DNA of 64,000 nt from Margaritifera margaritifera (Eukaryota > Mollusca > Bivalvia > Unionida > Margaritiferidae). The notes beneath the pieces were generated by a model that saw only the letters and a list, made by a program, of their open reading frames with translations, was not told the origin of the DNA and made no database searches. Within the stretch, counting starts at the first letter, position 1. The number at the start of each line of letters is the position of its first letter. Below, in pieces: positions 1 to 13,960 of the stretch. The DNA lies in the NCBI GenBank assembly GCA_029931535.1, contig JAQPZY010001500.1, positions 310,001 through 374,000 on the forward strand. The letters run 5' to 3'. The position numbers and the translations under genes are program-made.

Positions 1-307
1 AATCTGGCTACATGAAATAAAAAACCACCACACTTGTCTCTGTAACATGACCACCCATGTAACATGTTAATGAATAAGCAATATGATTGGATAACAATGG
101 ACTCCCCAACCTATGGGCATTGATGTTACTTTCTCAGTTTTTTGGTTTATAACCCACTTGATTGGTAGTCTAGTGGACTAGAGGCAAGCAGCTGGTTGAT
201 CATCAACATAAATTTGCATGCACATATGGAGTGAACTTTGTAAATGTGTGCAAAAAATGGCATTCTTTTATGTTTACACCAAAAATGATAATGTACAGAG
301 CTTAATA

Positions 308-1835
308 CACCTCTCCCTCAATAACTCGCGCACAACGGGGTCCAAAAACATAGATCGCACTGTAAGCGAGGGCGCAAGTTACCGAGGGACCTAAAAAAAA
401 ATAAGAAGGGGGTGCCATCCCCGCTGGACATCAAGAAAACCGCAGTGGGGGGGGGTATCGGGGCTGTTTAATGGCTGAATACTCGTTTTATAATTACATT
501 GGGAATAATTATTAATAAAGAGGTTTTTCTAATGTAGTTGTTTGCTTTTCATTATAAGTTACCTTTATATTCAAGATAACAAACCTCTGAAAGATCGTTA
601 ACCACATTAGTCCAATTGGTTTCAACAACACGTGTACGCGAATACATTGTGTATTATGTCACTGCTTTTTGTTGTTGTCAATTCACAACTAAACAAGATT
701 CCTTTTTTCAAAAGCTAGGGACATTTATTTCGTGAAACAACCGTCAACGTCGAAACTCAATTTATTTATTGTTCTATTAATAAAATACGGATGCCGTGAT
801 TTCATATCAAGTAACAGTGAAACTTCTTCTCATCCTTGAGGAAATCCCTGAGTAGCAAGTTAGAAATTTTATGTTGAATACAAACTCTGGAACTCGCTTC
901 TCCATAATGAACTGTATCTGTAAAACAAAGCTTTTATTCACCAGGTACTCATTTGGCTTGGTTGCCTTACTATCTTTGATCACATTTGTGAATGAGTAGG
1001 CTAATTTAAGGTAGATTAATTATACTACTTACATAATAATATTTATAACAGTGTTCGATTGATCAATTGAAATGAGTTGACCTGACGCACGGCCGTGACC
1101 GCTAGCTCTTACACAAGCAGGATTTGCACGCCTTTTAACTTTTCTGTTATTCCACCCCCTTTGTTTGATTTGATACAAAAGACGTAGTTAACGTGATAAT
1201 GCAAAGCGGGTCTGCTATTAATTGAGTGTAACAACACAACAAATACTTCCGCAAGTTGGAGATAAAAAACAAACGGTCAGCGCTTAATTAGATTCTCACG
1301 GGAAATGCTTGCGACGATAGCTGGATTGGTTGAATTATATTTTTCATGTTTGAATACAAGAGGGCACATTGCATTTATGATGATTACACTGAAACCGAAT
1401 TAAAAGATAGAACTAAAACACGTATTTCACTTGACAAAACTTATTTAATTGGTATTTATTTTTAAACTGTTGCCACCAGTAGGTGTTAGTGACGTTTTCA
1501 TTGATTGAAATTTCGTCGAATATTGTTATTTATAGTGAACTGAGAATGTTATTTGGAAAGAAAATTTAACAAAATATATAACTTCTTATTAAAAGTTGAA
1601 AATTTCATGATGTTGATTCAAATTTCCGGGTACTAACCACTGGTTTTGACGATAAAATGAGCGATATATCAAGGTTTTATTTACTAATTTTGATCGCGAT
1701 TTTTGTCACCTTCAAGAAATAGGGTCCTCTTTTTTTTGGGTGTATTTTCTAGTTTAAAGAAATGGGATCCACATCTGACCCGTGTTATAAGCAGGTTTGC
1801 GAGTTATCCGGGCGCGAGTTATCGAGGGAGCAGTG
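308..1835 (-). mobile_element. Non-autonomous pogo/Tigger-like element A (1.53 kb)
   Basis: Terminal inverted repeats: the left end CACCTCTCCCTCAATAACTC and the right end, whose complement is CACTGCTCCCTCGATAACTC. TA dinucleotides flank both ends (306-307, 1836-1837), as expected for pogo/Tc1-type insertion. The interior, read on the minus strand, is homologous over its length to element B. It retains a decayed CENP-B-type helix-turn-helix segment at about 808-970 with the start codon lost, and no DDE transposase domain. Confidence 0.85.
808..970 (-). pseudogene. Tigger-like transposase HTH remnant (element A)
   Basis: Colinear with the intact 55-codon segment of element B. Recognisable blocks are VHYGEASSRVC and LLLRDFLKDEKKFHCYL. 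The region corresponding to the start codon is changed and the frame is shifted around 900-930. It is a non-coding relic. Confidence 0.7.
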
Positions 1836-3508
<1,673 letters not shown>

Positions 3509-3730
3509 TACCATATATACTTGCGTATAAGCTCATACCAACTACAAACTGCATAGACCCAGATCTGCCCTCACATAATGCACCGGCAGATCCAGGTCTA
3601 TGCAGCTTGTAAGGACTAATCAGTAGAACAAACAACATAGATCCTGATCTGCCAGCGCATTATGCGATGGCAGATCAGGGTCAATGTTGTTTGCATTTGG
3701 ACCGGTATATATGCGAGTATAGATGGTATA
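3509..3730 (+). mobile_element. Double-hairpin foldback element, copy 1
   Basis: About 220 bp. The outer inverted ends are TACCATATATACTTGCGTAT and its complement near 3710-3730. Two consecutive hairpins lie inside: the first has arms CATAGACCCAGATCTGCC / GGCAGATCCAGGTCTATG, the second CATAGATCCTGATCTGCC / GGCAGATCAGGGTCAATG. They are separated by a spacer with GGACTAATCAGTAGAACAAAC. No coding capacity. It is the reference copy for the family. Confidence 0.85.
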
Positions 3731-3869
3731 TGATATAGAAAAAGAATTGATAAGTAACCTTGTAAACTCAAATTGTTCTGCAACGAATCATAGTCAGTTG
3801 CTGTTCATATTCCTCTGTAATTAAAACAATCCTAAGAAGTGTTGAATAATGCTGTAATATTGTATTTAT

Positions 3870-3960
3870 CCATGTAAAATACATACTCAACTGCAAACAG
3901 CATAGAGCCAGATCTGTCTTTGCGAAAATACCTGCAGATCAGAGTTTATCTTTTTGTTCT
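3870..3960. mobile_element. Double-hairpin element, copy 2 (partial)
   Basis: Only the left end and a degenerate first hairpin (CATAGAGCCAGATCTGTC / CTGCAGATCAGAGTTTATC) remain. Confidence 0.6.
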
Positions 3961-4214
3961 CAGGTTCTTGATATCCCGGAACCTTGATTATTTCATACAA
4001 TAATTTCACATTTCATGTATGGAAATTGCATACTGTGGGTCAATTCATGCATGAAAATGTCTCATTACACACACAAAACTCAATGAGAAAGCTAAGTATA
4101 AAAACAATCTCGACAACAGAAGTAGCAAATAAAAGAAACATGCATTATCTTTATCCGGGTGAACAATACAACAATACTGAGGTGAAAGAACTGTTGATGA
4201 GAGTCTAAAAGTCA

Positions 4215-4432
4215 TACCATTTATACTTGCTTATAAGTTAGATCCAACCACAAATTGCATAGACCCAGATCTGCCATTGCATAATGCGCTGGCAGCTATG
4301 GGTCTATACAGTTTGTTAGGACTAATCAGTCGAACAAACAACACAGACACTGGTCTGCCGCAACATAATGCACCAGCAGATCAGGGTCTATGTTTGCAGT
4401 TGAATGTTCCTTATTCACAAGTATATATGGTA
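4215..4432 (+). mobile_element. Double-hairpin element, copy 3
   Basis: Full-length copy in the same orientation as copy 1. It has TACCATTTATACTTGCTTAT and a complementary right end, both hairpins and the spacer AGGACTAATCAGTCGAAC. A spurious 79-codon ORF (4277-4516) runs through it. Confidence 0.82.
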
Positions 4433-4744
4433 GTTCTTTTGGACCCTGTCAGTATTTTACTGCATGCATCATCACTTCTCCACAGTCCAGTTAAAACTGG
4501 CTATAATATCCTTTAATACAAAAACAGTAAACACTTATATTTATGATATAAATAATTACATGTGGAGCTAATAAAGAAGCTGAATAGAAGTGCAACAGAG
4601 CGAAATTTATACTGTATTGTCGCAATGATCATGCATTGAAATCACCATGTAGCCAAGTGAGGAGATAAGTAGTGTGACTACCAAATATATTTTCATTCAG
4701 CTTTACTTTACTGTGATCTTTATTCCTCAAATCACATAAGTGGC

Positions 4745-5250
4745 TTATGCATTAACAGAGGCAGAAGCCTATTGATTTTGGTACTGCTGGGTCCATGGTC
4801 AAGGTCACTGGTGCTGAAAATGATTTTCCTTTCTGCTTGGTGAATACAGTTTCCTTGGACTAATTTTCATAACACTTCATAAGTAGACTGCACTTGGCAG
4901 GAACAGCTCCCCATTAGTTCTGAGGCTGAGTGGTGAAAGGTCAAGGTTACTGGAGTCAACATTGCTTTTCTTTCGTTTCTTCTCAATATGTCACGTTTCT
5001 GTGATCTAAAGTTTCAGCAAACTTAATAGATAGTCTACATTTAGGCAGAGGCATCTCCGTATTGATTCTCAAGCCCAGAGGTGAAAATTCAAGGTCACAG
5101 GAATTGCCATTTTGTGTTCCACATGATATATCATCTTTCTTCAAGTCTCCTGCACCCAAGTTTTATAAACTTCATAGTTGCATTACATTTCAGGAAGGGC
5201 AGCTCCCTACTGAGTCTGCGATCAATAGATCAAAGTTCAAGGTCACTGGA
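4745..5250 (+). repeat. Degenerate ~145-bp tandem array (4 copies)
   Basis: The phrase AGGTCAAGGTCACTGG or a variant recurs near 4797, 4938, 5088 and 5233, each preceded by (A/G)GCAG(A)-(C)TCCC(T)AT. The spacing is 140-150 bp. Copies are strongly diverged. Confidence 0.7.
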
Positions 5251-5547
5251 TGTAAAATTGCTAAATTATGTTAATGTTATATTACATTTGTAATTGCTAT
5301 GGTTGGTCAGGTGTATAAACTATTCTTATGGCTACTTATGCAGGAAAGGCATTAAAAACCTTTTTTTGAACTGTACAACACCGCTTATTGTAGCCAATTC
5401 TCATGCATTTACAGGTATATCTGTGTAGACACCTCTATTAGCTCCTATGGAGAATTTTGTATTTTTAAGATTTGTATTGAATATGTCTATTTCAAGTAAG
5501 AGAAATAAATTCAGAATGAAGAACATTTTTGCTTCATGGTATCATGT

Positions 5548-5765
5548 TGATAATTTTACATAGAGACCCATCACTTTAATTTGGGAATCCCATGTAGCAT
5601 TGATAATTTTCCATATAGATCCATCACTTTAATTTGGGAATCCCAGGCAGCATTGATAATTTTACATATAGACCATTCACTTTAATTTGGGAATCCCATG
5701 CAGCATTGATAATTTTACATATAGACCCATCACTTTAATTTGGGAATTACATGCAGCATTGATAA
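5548..5765 (+). repeat. 53-bp tandem repeat (4 copies)
   Basis: Unit TGATAATTTTACATATAGAC plus CCATCACTTTAATTTGGGAA and CCCATGCAGCAT. Copy starts at 5548, 5601, 5654, 5707 and a partial at 5760. Confidence 0.9.
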
Positions 5766-5769
5766 TCTT

Positions 5770-7184
5770 GGACCAGAGAAAAATTAGGTACACAAAATTA
5801 ACATGTTAAATTTAAAATTCTGGAAAAGCAGTCAGAATGTTGAACAGATCAAAAAGAAAGTAAATTAAGGATAGTTCTACATAATGAAACTTTTCATCCG
5901 AGTCTTTAAGGCTGCATTTCTTGGCAAAACAAATTATTAACTAATATGATGAGCATGTACTTTTGTAGTTCATAACCATGTAAAACAATTGTCTTACCAC
6001 CTAGATCATCAAGTTGAACTTATTTAGTTTTTTGGAATCCCTCGTGTTGCAGACTAAAAGTACCATAGGTTTTGAAAATTATTCACTTTCCTCAGGCTGT
6101 AAAAATGTACTGTGTTCAGATTATTGTTTTAATGTTTGATTTGGTCTGAAATATTTTTAAAAGTAAAACAGGTTTTACAGATGATCTGGTATTGACACTG
6201 GGACAGTGAAAGCACATGCTCTACACTTGGCTTTTCCAGCCCAAATTATGGGTCACCTGCATGCATTTGCATGTGCCATGCTGATTTTGCCAATTTGTTC
6301 ATGCATGCATGACCAGCAATGTACTGGAAATCACTGAAGGTTATTACATGTTATGAACCCACCCCCATCCTGCCTATTTGTAAGTTTTCCTTGAATGTGC
6401 TTTACATTTTTATAAAATACTTTTAATTATTCATTAGAAGAGACTTGGAATTGTGTCATGTCTCTATCTCTGTTTACTATTTTTTTGTGAGGAAATGCAG
6501 CATTAGGATTTCTATAAGTTCAGTCGGATGAAAATCAGGTCTTTCAACTCTGCTCTTATTTTTCACTTGCTTTGGTGGAACAAACAAAAGCAATTCGAAG
6601 ATCTGATTTCATCAGATTGACTTGGGGTTCAGTTAAAAGTGAAAATCTTGTATTTTCAGTCTGAGGACATTTGATTCTACTTAAATGGTTTCAGCCATTA
6701 GCCTGTCTGCTAGTTATTGAAAACAAGTATATTTGATGGCTATTTGGAAATAGTAATTACTTATAAGTAATCTGATATGATTGACGTACATAGAAACTAA
6801 ATTTGAGGAAACTGGCATCAAGCCTGATCTGTGGACATATGACAGATTTTTCAGCAATTACATTTTTCGCAATAATTTATCTTTACCTCTTTTTCATCTG
6901 ATGCAGAAGGCACACTAGCATTTGTTTTAACTTATGAAATAACAAATTAATTTTGAATCAGTGTTTGTTGTTTGACCGGCAGTAACTGATAGCAAGACAG
7001 TTATTACACTTGTGATAATAGCAGCATAATTTGTCATAATCAACAGTTTTATGATTTTCTGTCAAAGTTTTAACACCTCATGGACAAGACATGTTTGCTG
7101 ATAGCCAAGACATGTTTGCTGATAGCCTGTAGTTTATATCATCATCATTATTGGCATCAGTGGTGTTAACAAATGTACACCGTT
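5770..7184. other. Non-coding stretch
   Basis: No exon, RNA gene or array recognised apart from short direct repeats near 7086-7126. Confidence 0.55.
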
Positions 7185-7900
7185 CTTGTTTAGGTCAGTT
7201 TCTTTGACAATGTAGTTTGTACAGTCATGGACATTTATGTGTGCTTGCATTCTGAGGAGTACTAGACCATTATACCAAAAGTATGTCACTTTGACCTACT
7301 TTTCCTGTTCCAGAGATCATATACATCTTTTATCTTTAGATCATTTTCTGGGGCATTGTGGAATATACAGTCATAAAATCTATATGTGCATGCATCCTTA
7401 AGAGTACTACACAAAAATATCACAAACAGGTCACTGTGGCCTACTGCTTAACACTCAAGTGATCTTGAACATCTTTTAATATTTAGGTCAGTTTTGGGAC
7501 ACTGTTGTTTAGTCATGAAACTGGATATATAATGCAAACTGGGAAGTACTACACCATCATAACAAACATAAGCAACTATGACATACTTTTCTCCACTTTA
7601 TGTTGAGTGCAGTTTCTAGAATACTGTTGCTTGCAGCTATGAACTTGTTTTTCAGATACATCCTTGAGTACAACAATACCATAACAAAAGTAGGTCACTG
7701 ACCTTTTTTACACTTCATTGACAGTATATACCTTTTATAATTAGTCAAGTTCCTCATTCACAACAGCAAAGTGACTTACTTTTCATACTTATGCATCTAT
7801 GTGCAATTTTTCTGTTTGTGAATTTCTTTGACCCTGTTGCTTTGTACAGTAAAGGAACTGGATACGGGTATATATTCTGAGAAGTATCATCATGACATAC
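7185..7900 (+). repeat. Degenerate ~147-bp tandem array (about 5 copies)
   Basis: AGGTCAGTTT...TTG-ACA-TG recurs near 7193, 7339, 7486, 7620 and 7830, with GTACAGTCATGGA and GAGTACTA-ACCAT-AT blocks at constant offset. A perfect 20-bp duplication (AGACATGTTTGCTGATAGCC) lies just upstream at 7086-7126. Confidence 0.65.
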
Positions 7901-8799
7901 CAAAGAAAAATGTTATTGTATACCATTTGTATACTGCTTGTATACCACTTGGTTTTTGTTTATCATTACTCAATATTGATCATCTCTGGCAATGACAAAT
8001 ACAAACTTGGAGTTTCTGAATAAATATGTGCTGGTGAGCTTTGCTTTTCTCTTCAGACAGCTTAATATCTAGTTCCTTTAAATCACAAAAGTAGTTCTAT
8101 GAAGTAATCACCAGCAAGGATTCCAATATGAACCACTATTAGGTTTCAGTGACATATATTTATATACAGCAGTCACTCAAGGTTTTATTTTATTACTGCC
8201 ATATTTGCTTGTGTACAATGGGCATCAAACTATAATTAATAATAATAACAATAATAAAAAGAAATATAATAATGATACTACTACTACTACTAATGATAAT
8301 GATAATCTTTATTTAATGTTCCTTTTTGTATTTAATAAGTAACATTAGCTGGTACCAGCCATTTTGACCACAAACAATAGACCTTACAACTTGTGTAGAG
8401 GCAAAATACCTTGCTCAAGGGTATTCAAAACAGACTGTCAGTGAAAAATATTAATTTACATGAGTTTTTCCCCTTCATTCTGTGCCAATGTGGTTAACAC
8501 GTGATGAGTATACTATGTCAATAAAAGTAAGTTCTGAAATTTTGTAATAATTCAGAACAGTAACTTTTATAAAACAAATTCTCCTTCATATATATGGGAG
8601 GTCTATGCTGTTGGCTGGTTGTAATACGAAAACTTGCCCATTGTTCAAATTGAAACTGTCAGTCTTTACAATACAAAAAGAACTGATGCACACTGTGTTT
8701 TGATGAACAAGTGCATACAAAAAAATACTCAAAATTCTGTTTTTTTCTTCTCTTGTCTCTCAGCTGTTTTTAGCTCTACTGGTCATAGACCAGAAGAAC

Positions 8800-9520
8800 T
8801 TATGCGATGAAGGGATGGTTGTATTGACACAAGATTTTCACTTCTTATGATATCTGGTTGGTCCTAAATGACAATGATCCTGATCTGACATCCAATATGG
8901 CTTCCATGGCAGCCATCTTTAAAAATCTTGTTATTGCTACTCCTGAACAGATGTTCATATTTACATGATGTTTTCACTAAAAGACTTCTGATAATGTCTA
9001 GTTGGTCCTAAATGAAATATGTATATATGTGGTAATGTTAAAGGGCAAAATAGAAGATATATGGTGCTTACTAAAAGTAAAGTTTGAAAAATATATAAAT
9101 GAATTGCACAAAAACTCTGGAATCCTAAATGAAAATGGTGCCGATTTGACATCCAATATGACCACCATGGCATCCATCTTGAAAATCTTATCACTATTCC
9201 TCCTGAATGGATGGTTGTATCAACATGGGATTTTCACTAATAAAACTAAGAAATCATGTTGGCCCCAGATGAAAATGGTGCCTGTCGGATATGCCCTCTG
9301 ACAGCCAATACGGCCACCCCAGTATCCATCTTGAGAATCTTGTTATCACTACTGTCAAGTTGGTCCAAAATGAAAATGGTACCAATCTAATGTCCAATAT
9401 GGCTGCCAAGTGTTCATCTTCATAATTTTGTTTGTGTTGCTCCTCCTGAATGGATAGTTGTACTGACATGGGGTTTTCACTAAAACACTCCCTATGACAT
9501 TTAGTTGGTTCTAAATGACA
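8800..9520 (+). repeat. ~145-bp array, GGATGGTTGTAT family (plus orientation)
   Basis: The unit contains AAATGAAAATGGTGCCGAT, CATCCAATATGGCCACCATG, CATCTTGAAAATCTTGTTAT, CTCCTGAATGGATGGTTGTA and TTTTCACTAAAAGACTTCT. Four to five diverged copies. The 99-codon plus-strand ORF (9002-9301) is an accident of the repeat. Confidence 0.75.
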
Positions 9521-9524
9521 AGCA

Positions 9525-10984
9525 TGAAAATATTATGTTTGGAGTGAAGACCGCGAGTTTAAAACCCTTCTAATACATAGCCCCTTAGAAAATCTATAAG
9601 AGACAAGGTTTGCATTTTCACACCTAGCCCTTGACTTTTTAATGGCTTTCACATTTACAGAGACACTTTTCAGTAATCTAGGTGCCATTTTAATGTGGAG
9701 AAGTTTGCTTTTCAAATAGTTATGATGCATCTTTATGAGTTAGACATGCAATAAGCTAAGAGTCAGAAAATCTCGAACTATTGTAATTTTTCATCTGGTT
9801 GAACAGTGTTATGCTAGTCTCAGGTCACCAGTATTTTTAAAACTGTTCATTAGTATTGATACTTTGTCATGCTAAAGTGAAGATGCTAGCAGATATTTCT
9901 TTAAATATATAGCTATTTCTATAAATATATAGCTACTTTTCAAATGAAAACTTGCTAGCTTACATTTGAAGAATTTTTCCAAGCATCTCTTCAATTTAAC
10001 CAACTTTTATACTATTAGTAAATCCATTCCAGTCAAACCTCCATTTCTACAGCACTACTTAAGTGCACCTATCAAAGGGAAGATTGCTGATTGAACAAAA
10101 GAGTTGGGAGGTTATTATGTTATGACCCCCAATTACATTTAAATTACAACTAATCATGTGTTTCAACATTTTGTACTTTATAAATAGATTACAACAGTAT
10201 GCACTGAATGAAAGTTGGTGGGAATCGATGAAGACACTTAAAATGTTTCTTCTGATTGTAAGTTTGCAACATTTTTCTTCTGAACAATAATTACTGGTAC
10301 ATGCAAAAATATTTGCTTGTGTCTTTGATTTGGCATGACAAAGTAATACAAGTTACCTGGGGTGAGTGCAACACACTCTGACCAGATGAAAAATCACAAG
10401 ATTTTGACATTCTCTTGCTCTTAACTATTCCAAACTCCAACTCATACGATGTGATAAGCTCCTTGAAAAGGAAAATTTTTTCCTATTGGAATGATGCATG
10501 GATTACTGAAAGTGTCACTGAAAACCCAAATACCAATAAGAAATTGAGGTCTATGTGTGAAACTGCAACTTCTCGATTTAGTGTACAAACTTTGTCTCTA
10601 ATTATATATTTATATAAGGGACCATATACTAGAATGGTTTTAAACCATTGTCGTCATGACGAACATAATATCTTCATGATATGGACCCATTTTTGTGTCG
10701 AGTTTGCATCAAGTACCTGTGTACAAATCAAAGTCGGCTTCCTTTACGACATATTCTGGACTGAAAACCTGTAGGCATTATATGGAAAAGTAATTGATAA
10801 TTGATAATTGATGCTTGTTTTGGGTAACAAATGCACACAGATTTATTCTCAAGGTTTAAATCTGCATCCACTTGGCCCAGGGACAAGCAAGTACCAAAGT
10901 TTCCTTGACAGAGCCAATTTTTACCCAGTCAGGATGGGAGAACGAGCCAAGTTTTACCTGATCAGGATGGGAGGACAAGTTGTT
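9525..10984. other. Non-coding stretch
   Basis: Holds a 119-codon plus-strand ORF (10415-10774) with no recognisable domain and a 36-bp imperfect duplication near 10910-10980 (CAGTCAGGATGGGAGAACG / CTGATCAGGATGGGAGGAC). Nothing else. Confidence 0.5.
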
Positions 10985-11330
10985 TTTCTGAGCACTGATT
11001 ACTCATCATTAATGGGTGGTTGTATCTACATGGGTTTTTCATTAAATAAATTATGTCTAGTTTTGTTATCACTATTCCTCCTGAATGGATGGGTGTATCT
11101 ACATGGGGTTTTCACTAAAAGACTTCTTATGATGTCTAGTTGGTGCTGTGCAATACCTAGCTACTTCTAATGAAAATGGTACTCATATGATCTCCAACAC
11201 GGCACCATAGTCATCTTGAAAAGCTTGTTATCACTACTCTTGCATGAATGGTGGCATTTACAGGGATTTTCATTAAAACACTTCTTGCTTGGAACTTAAT
11301 TGGTTCTGAATGAAAATGGTGCAGATCTGA
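10985..11330 (+). repeat. ~145-bp array, same family, second block
   Basis: About 2.5 copies with CTCCTGAATGGATGGGTGTA, TTTTCACTAAAAGACTTCTT and TGAAAATGGTGCAGATCTGA. Same orientation as the 8.8-kb block. Confidence 0.7.
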
Positions 11331-11584
11331 CCACCAGTGTATCCACAATTTTGTGAAGGAGTTTTGAAAAACAGATGTTATTGATTTATGGGTCAAGTCA
11401 AAGGTCATTGCTGTCATTTTTGTACTTTATTGGGCTTATGAACACAGTGACTTGTACATATACAATAAAGTTTTAACCAGACTTTGTATTTAGTTGCATT
11501 CCAATGAACAAGTTGATATTCAGCACTCAGACATTGATTTTAAGGTCAAAGGTCTTGAATTAGGGGTTTAACTGTACTGCTTTG

Positions 11585-11825
11585 TAATCATGACAACACA
11601 TGGCATGTAAACATGACAAGATGACATGTATGCATAACACATGGCATGTAACATGAGATAACACATCACATGTAAGCATGATAACACATCACATGTAAGC
11701 ACAATAACACATGGCATGTAAACATGATAACACATGGCATGTAAGCATGATATCATAGCTTGTAAACATCATAACACATGGCATGTAAGCATGGTAACTT
11801 ATGGGATGTAAACATGATAACACAA
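11585..11825 (+). repeat. 24-25-bp minisatellite (about 10 copies)
   Basis: Unit near AACACATGGCATGTAAACATGAT with G/A variation. It carries repeated ACATGGCATGT half-palindromes. Confidence 0.85.
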
Positions 11826-12097
11826 ACAAGTATAAATGGATTTTCATCATTTAACCCCATTTGTGGATATATATATATAAAATACCTTGAATGACTGAAT
11901 AACATTTTTTCTTTCTGAAAAATAATACTTAGAGTTTTAACCAAACCTACCATGTATTTATATCTTGACATTGAGAAAAGTTCAATGACCTTTGATCCAA
12001 AATATCAGGTTCAAGGTCAAAGGTCATGATAAAGAATTTTGTACTGCACTTTCAGGTATCTTGTGAAAATGTTACCTCGAAGAAAAGAAATTTTTGT

Positions 12098-12250
12098 TAC
12101 CATATATACTCACTTATAAATCGGGTCCAACAGCAACCTGCATAAACCCAGACTTGCCAGAACTTTATGATCTGCTGGTGCATTTTGCGATGGAAGATAA
12201 GGGTCTATGTTGTTTGCAGTTGGACTCGACTTATATGCAAGTATATACCA
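12098..12250. mobile_element. Double-hairpin element, copy 4 (short form)
   Basis: 153 bp with both outer ends (ACCATATATACTCACTTATA; right end TATATGCAAGTATATACCA). The hairpin arms survive but the central spacer is lost. Confidence 0.75.
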
Positions 12251-12297
12251 TACCAAATTTGGTATGTTGGAGTTTCTCAAGAATACTTAGCATAATC

Positions 12298-12455
12298 AAT
12301 ACTCAGCACTTAAAAAGAAGAAATGGACTTATCTTGGAATCCTGGAAATTCTTTTTGGCCAGTAGAGCATCGGTCCATTTAAGGGACTCTTGTTTTGATG
12401 ATTACAATTTTAAAAGATCCATTAACTACTATGGAGATGACTTTACTGAGAAAGA
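12298..12455 (+). repeat. Dispersed repeat with CTGGAAATTCTTTTTG core, copy 1
   Basis: About 150 bp shared, in opposite orientation, with 57205-57360. The core CCTGGAAATTCTTTTTGGCC, then GTAGAGCATCGGTCC, AAGGGACTCTTG. Both copies are open in one frame for about 25 codons (WKFFL-SR-SV-LRD). Confidence 0.6.
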
Positions 12456-13125
12456 TTTTTAAGTGGCAATTAGCAGTATTTCTACTCAAATACCTACTTG
12501 TCTTTTGATGATCCTTGATAGAAAGATTTAAATGGCAATAATACTTGCCAACATTTCTACTATAATACCTACCTGTCTTCTGATGAACCTTGATAGAATG
12601 ATTTAAATGGCAATAATACTTGGCAGTATTTCTACTCTAATGCCTAGTTGTCTTCTGATGATTGTTTTTAGAAAGATTTAAATGGCAATAATACTTGGCA
12701 GTATTTCTACTCTAATGCCTACTTGTCTTCTGATGATCATTGATAGAAAAATTTAAATGGCAATAATACTTAGCAGTATTTCTACTCTAATGCCTACTTG
12801 TTTTCTGATGATCCTTGATAGAAAGATTTGTGGCAATAATACTTGGCAGTATTTCTACTCTAATGCCTCTACTTGTCATCTGATGATCCTTTATAGAAAG
12901 ATTTAAATGGCAATAATACTTGGCAGTATTTCAACTCTAATGCCTACTTGTTTTCTGATGAACCTTGATAGAAAGATTTTAAATGGCAATACTACTTAGC
13001 AGTATTTCTCATCTAATACCTACTTGTTTTTCTGATGATCCTTGATAGAAGGATTTAAATGGCAATAATACTTGGCAGTATTTCTACTCTAATACCTACT
13101 TGTCTTCTGATGATCCATTATTGAA
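12455..13125 (+). repeat. 75-77-bp minisatellite (about 9 copies)
   Basis: Unit with GATTTAAATGGCAATAATAC, TTGGCAGTATTTCTACTCTA and TGCCTACTTGTCTTCTGATG, ending ATCCTTGATAGAAA. Copies recur at about 12525, 12600, 12676, 12752, 12826, 12900, 12975 and 13052. Confidence 0.92.
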
Positions 13126-13640
13126 ACTTAATGTTAGAGACTTCAAAAACAAGTTTTACGTCACAAGGCAATACTTCATGAAGTTTTCTAGTGTTACTTT
13201 AAAAGTGCTTTTTCCTTTTACACTCAAAAATAAAAATTCGTCCCAGATTGGGATATATTTGTCATGAAAATTATTATGTGCTGCAGAAGGGGTACCAAAA
13301 AGAAATAAATACAAAACTTAGATAAAATAGAATATTTATTGCTATGTTTAAAAAAAGTTTGCAATATAAACTAATGATACAAGAAAAATGTTGTCCCAAA
13401 ATATCATAATCAATCTCAAAGTACATGTCTAATTATTAAATTGATAAAAACAAAGCTTTTGCATGGTCAAAGATATACATGTAACAAGTATGATGTTAAA
13501 GAAACAAGTATTAAAATCCATGAGTTATTTTCTTTGGTCCCATAAAAATACCAGTTAGAATTTATAAATTGTTGGAGAAATTATATTTTTATATTGGTTT
13601 TTATCCACGAATTTCACAAACAATTATAGATCTTCCAGAG

Positions 13641-13960
13641 TAGCATCCTTTACATGTACATAAATGTTAACGTTAAAATGTAGCATCCTTTACATGTACA
13701 TAAATGTTAACCTTAAAATGTAGCATCCTTGACATGTATATAAATGTTAACCTTAAAATGTAGCATCCTTTACATGTACATAAATGTTACCCTTAAAATG
13801 TAGCATCCTTTACATGTACATAAATGTTAACCTTAAAATGCAGCATCCTTTACATGTATATAAATGTTAACCTTAAAATGTAGCATCCTTTACATGTACA
13901 TAAATGTTAACCTTAAAATGCAGCATCCTTTACATGTACATAAATGTTAACCTAAAAATG
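13641..13960 (+). repeat. 40-bp minisatellite (exactly 8 copies)
   Basis: Unit TAGCATCCTTTACATGTACA followed by TAAATGTTAACCTTAAAATG, in perfect 40-bp register with only a few substitutions. It is one of the least diverged arrays in the window, suggesting recent expansion. Confidence 0.96.

Noticed and set aside
9002..9301. 99-codon plus-strand ORF
   Set aside because: Lies in the ~145-bp repeat family; the same peptide pieces appear in other arrays with stops.
12094..12462. 122-codon plus-strand ORF
   Set aside because: Composed of a foldback element followed by a dispersed repeat.
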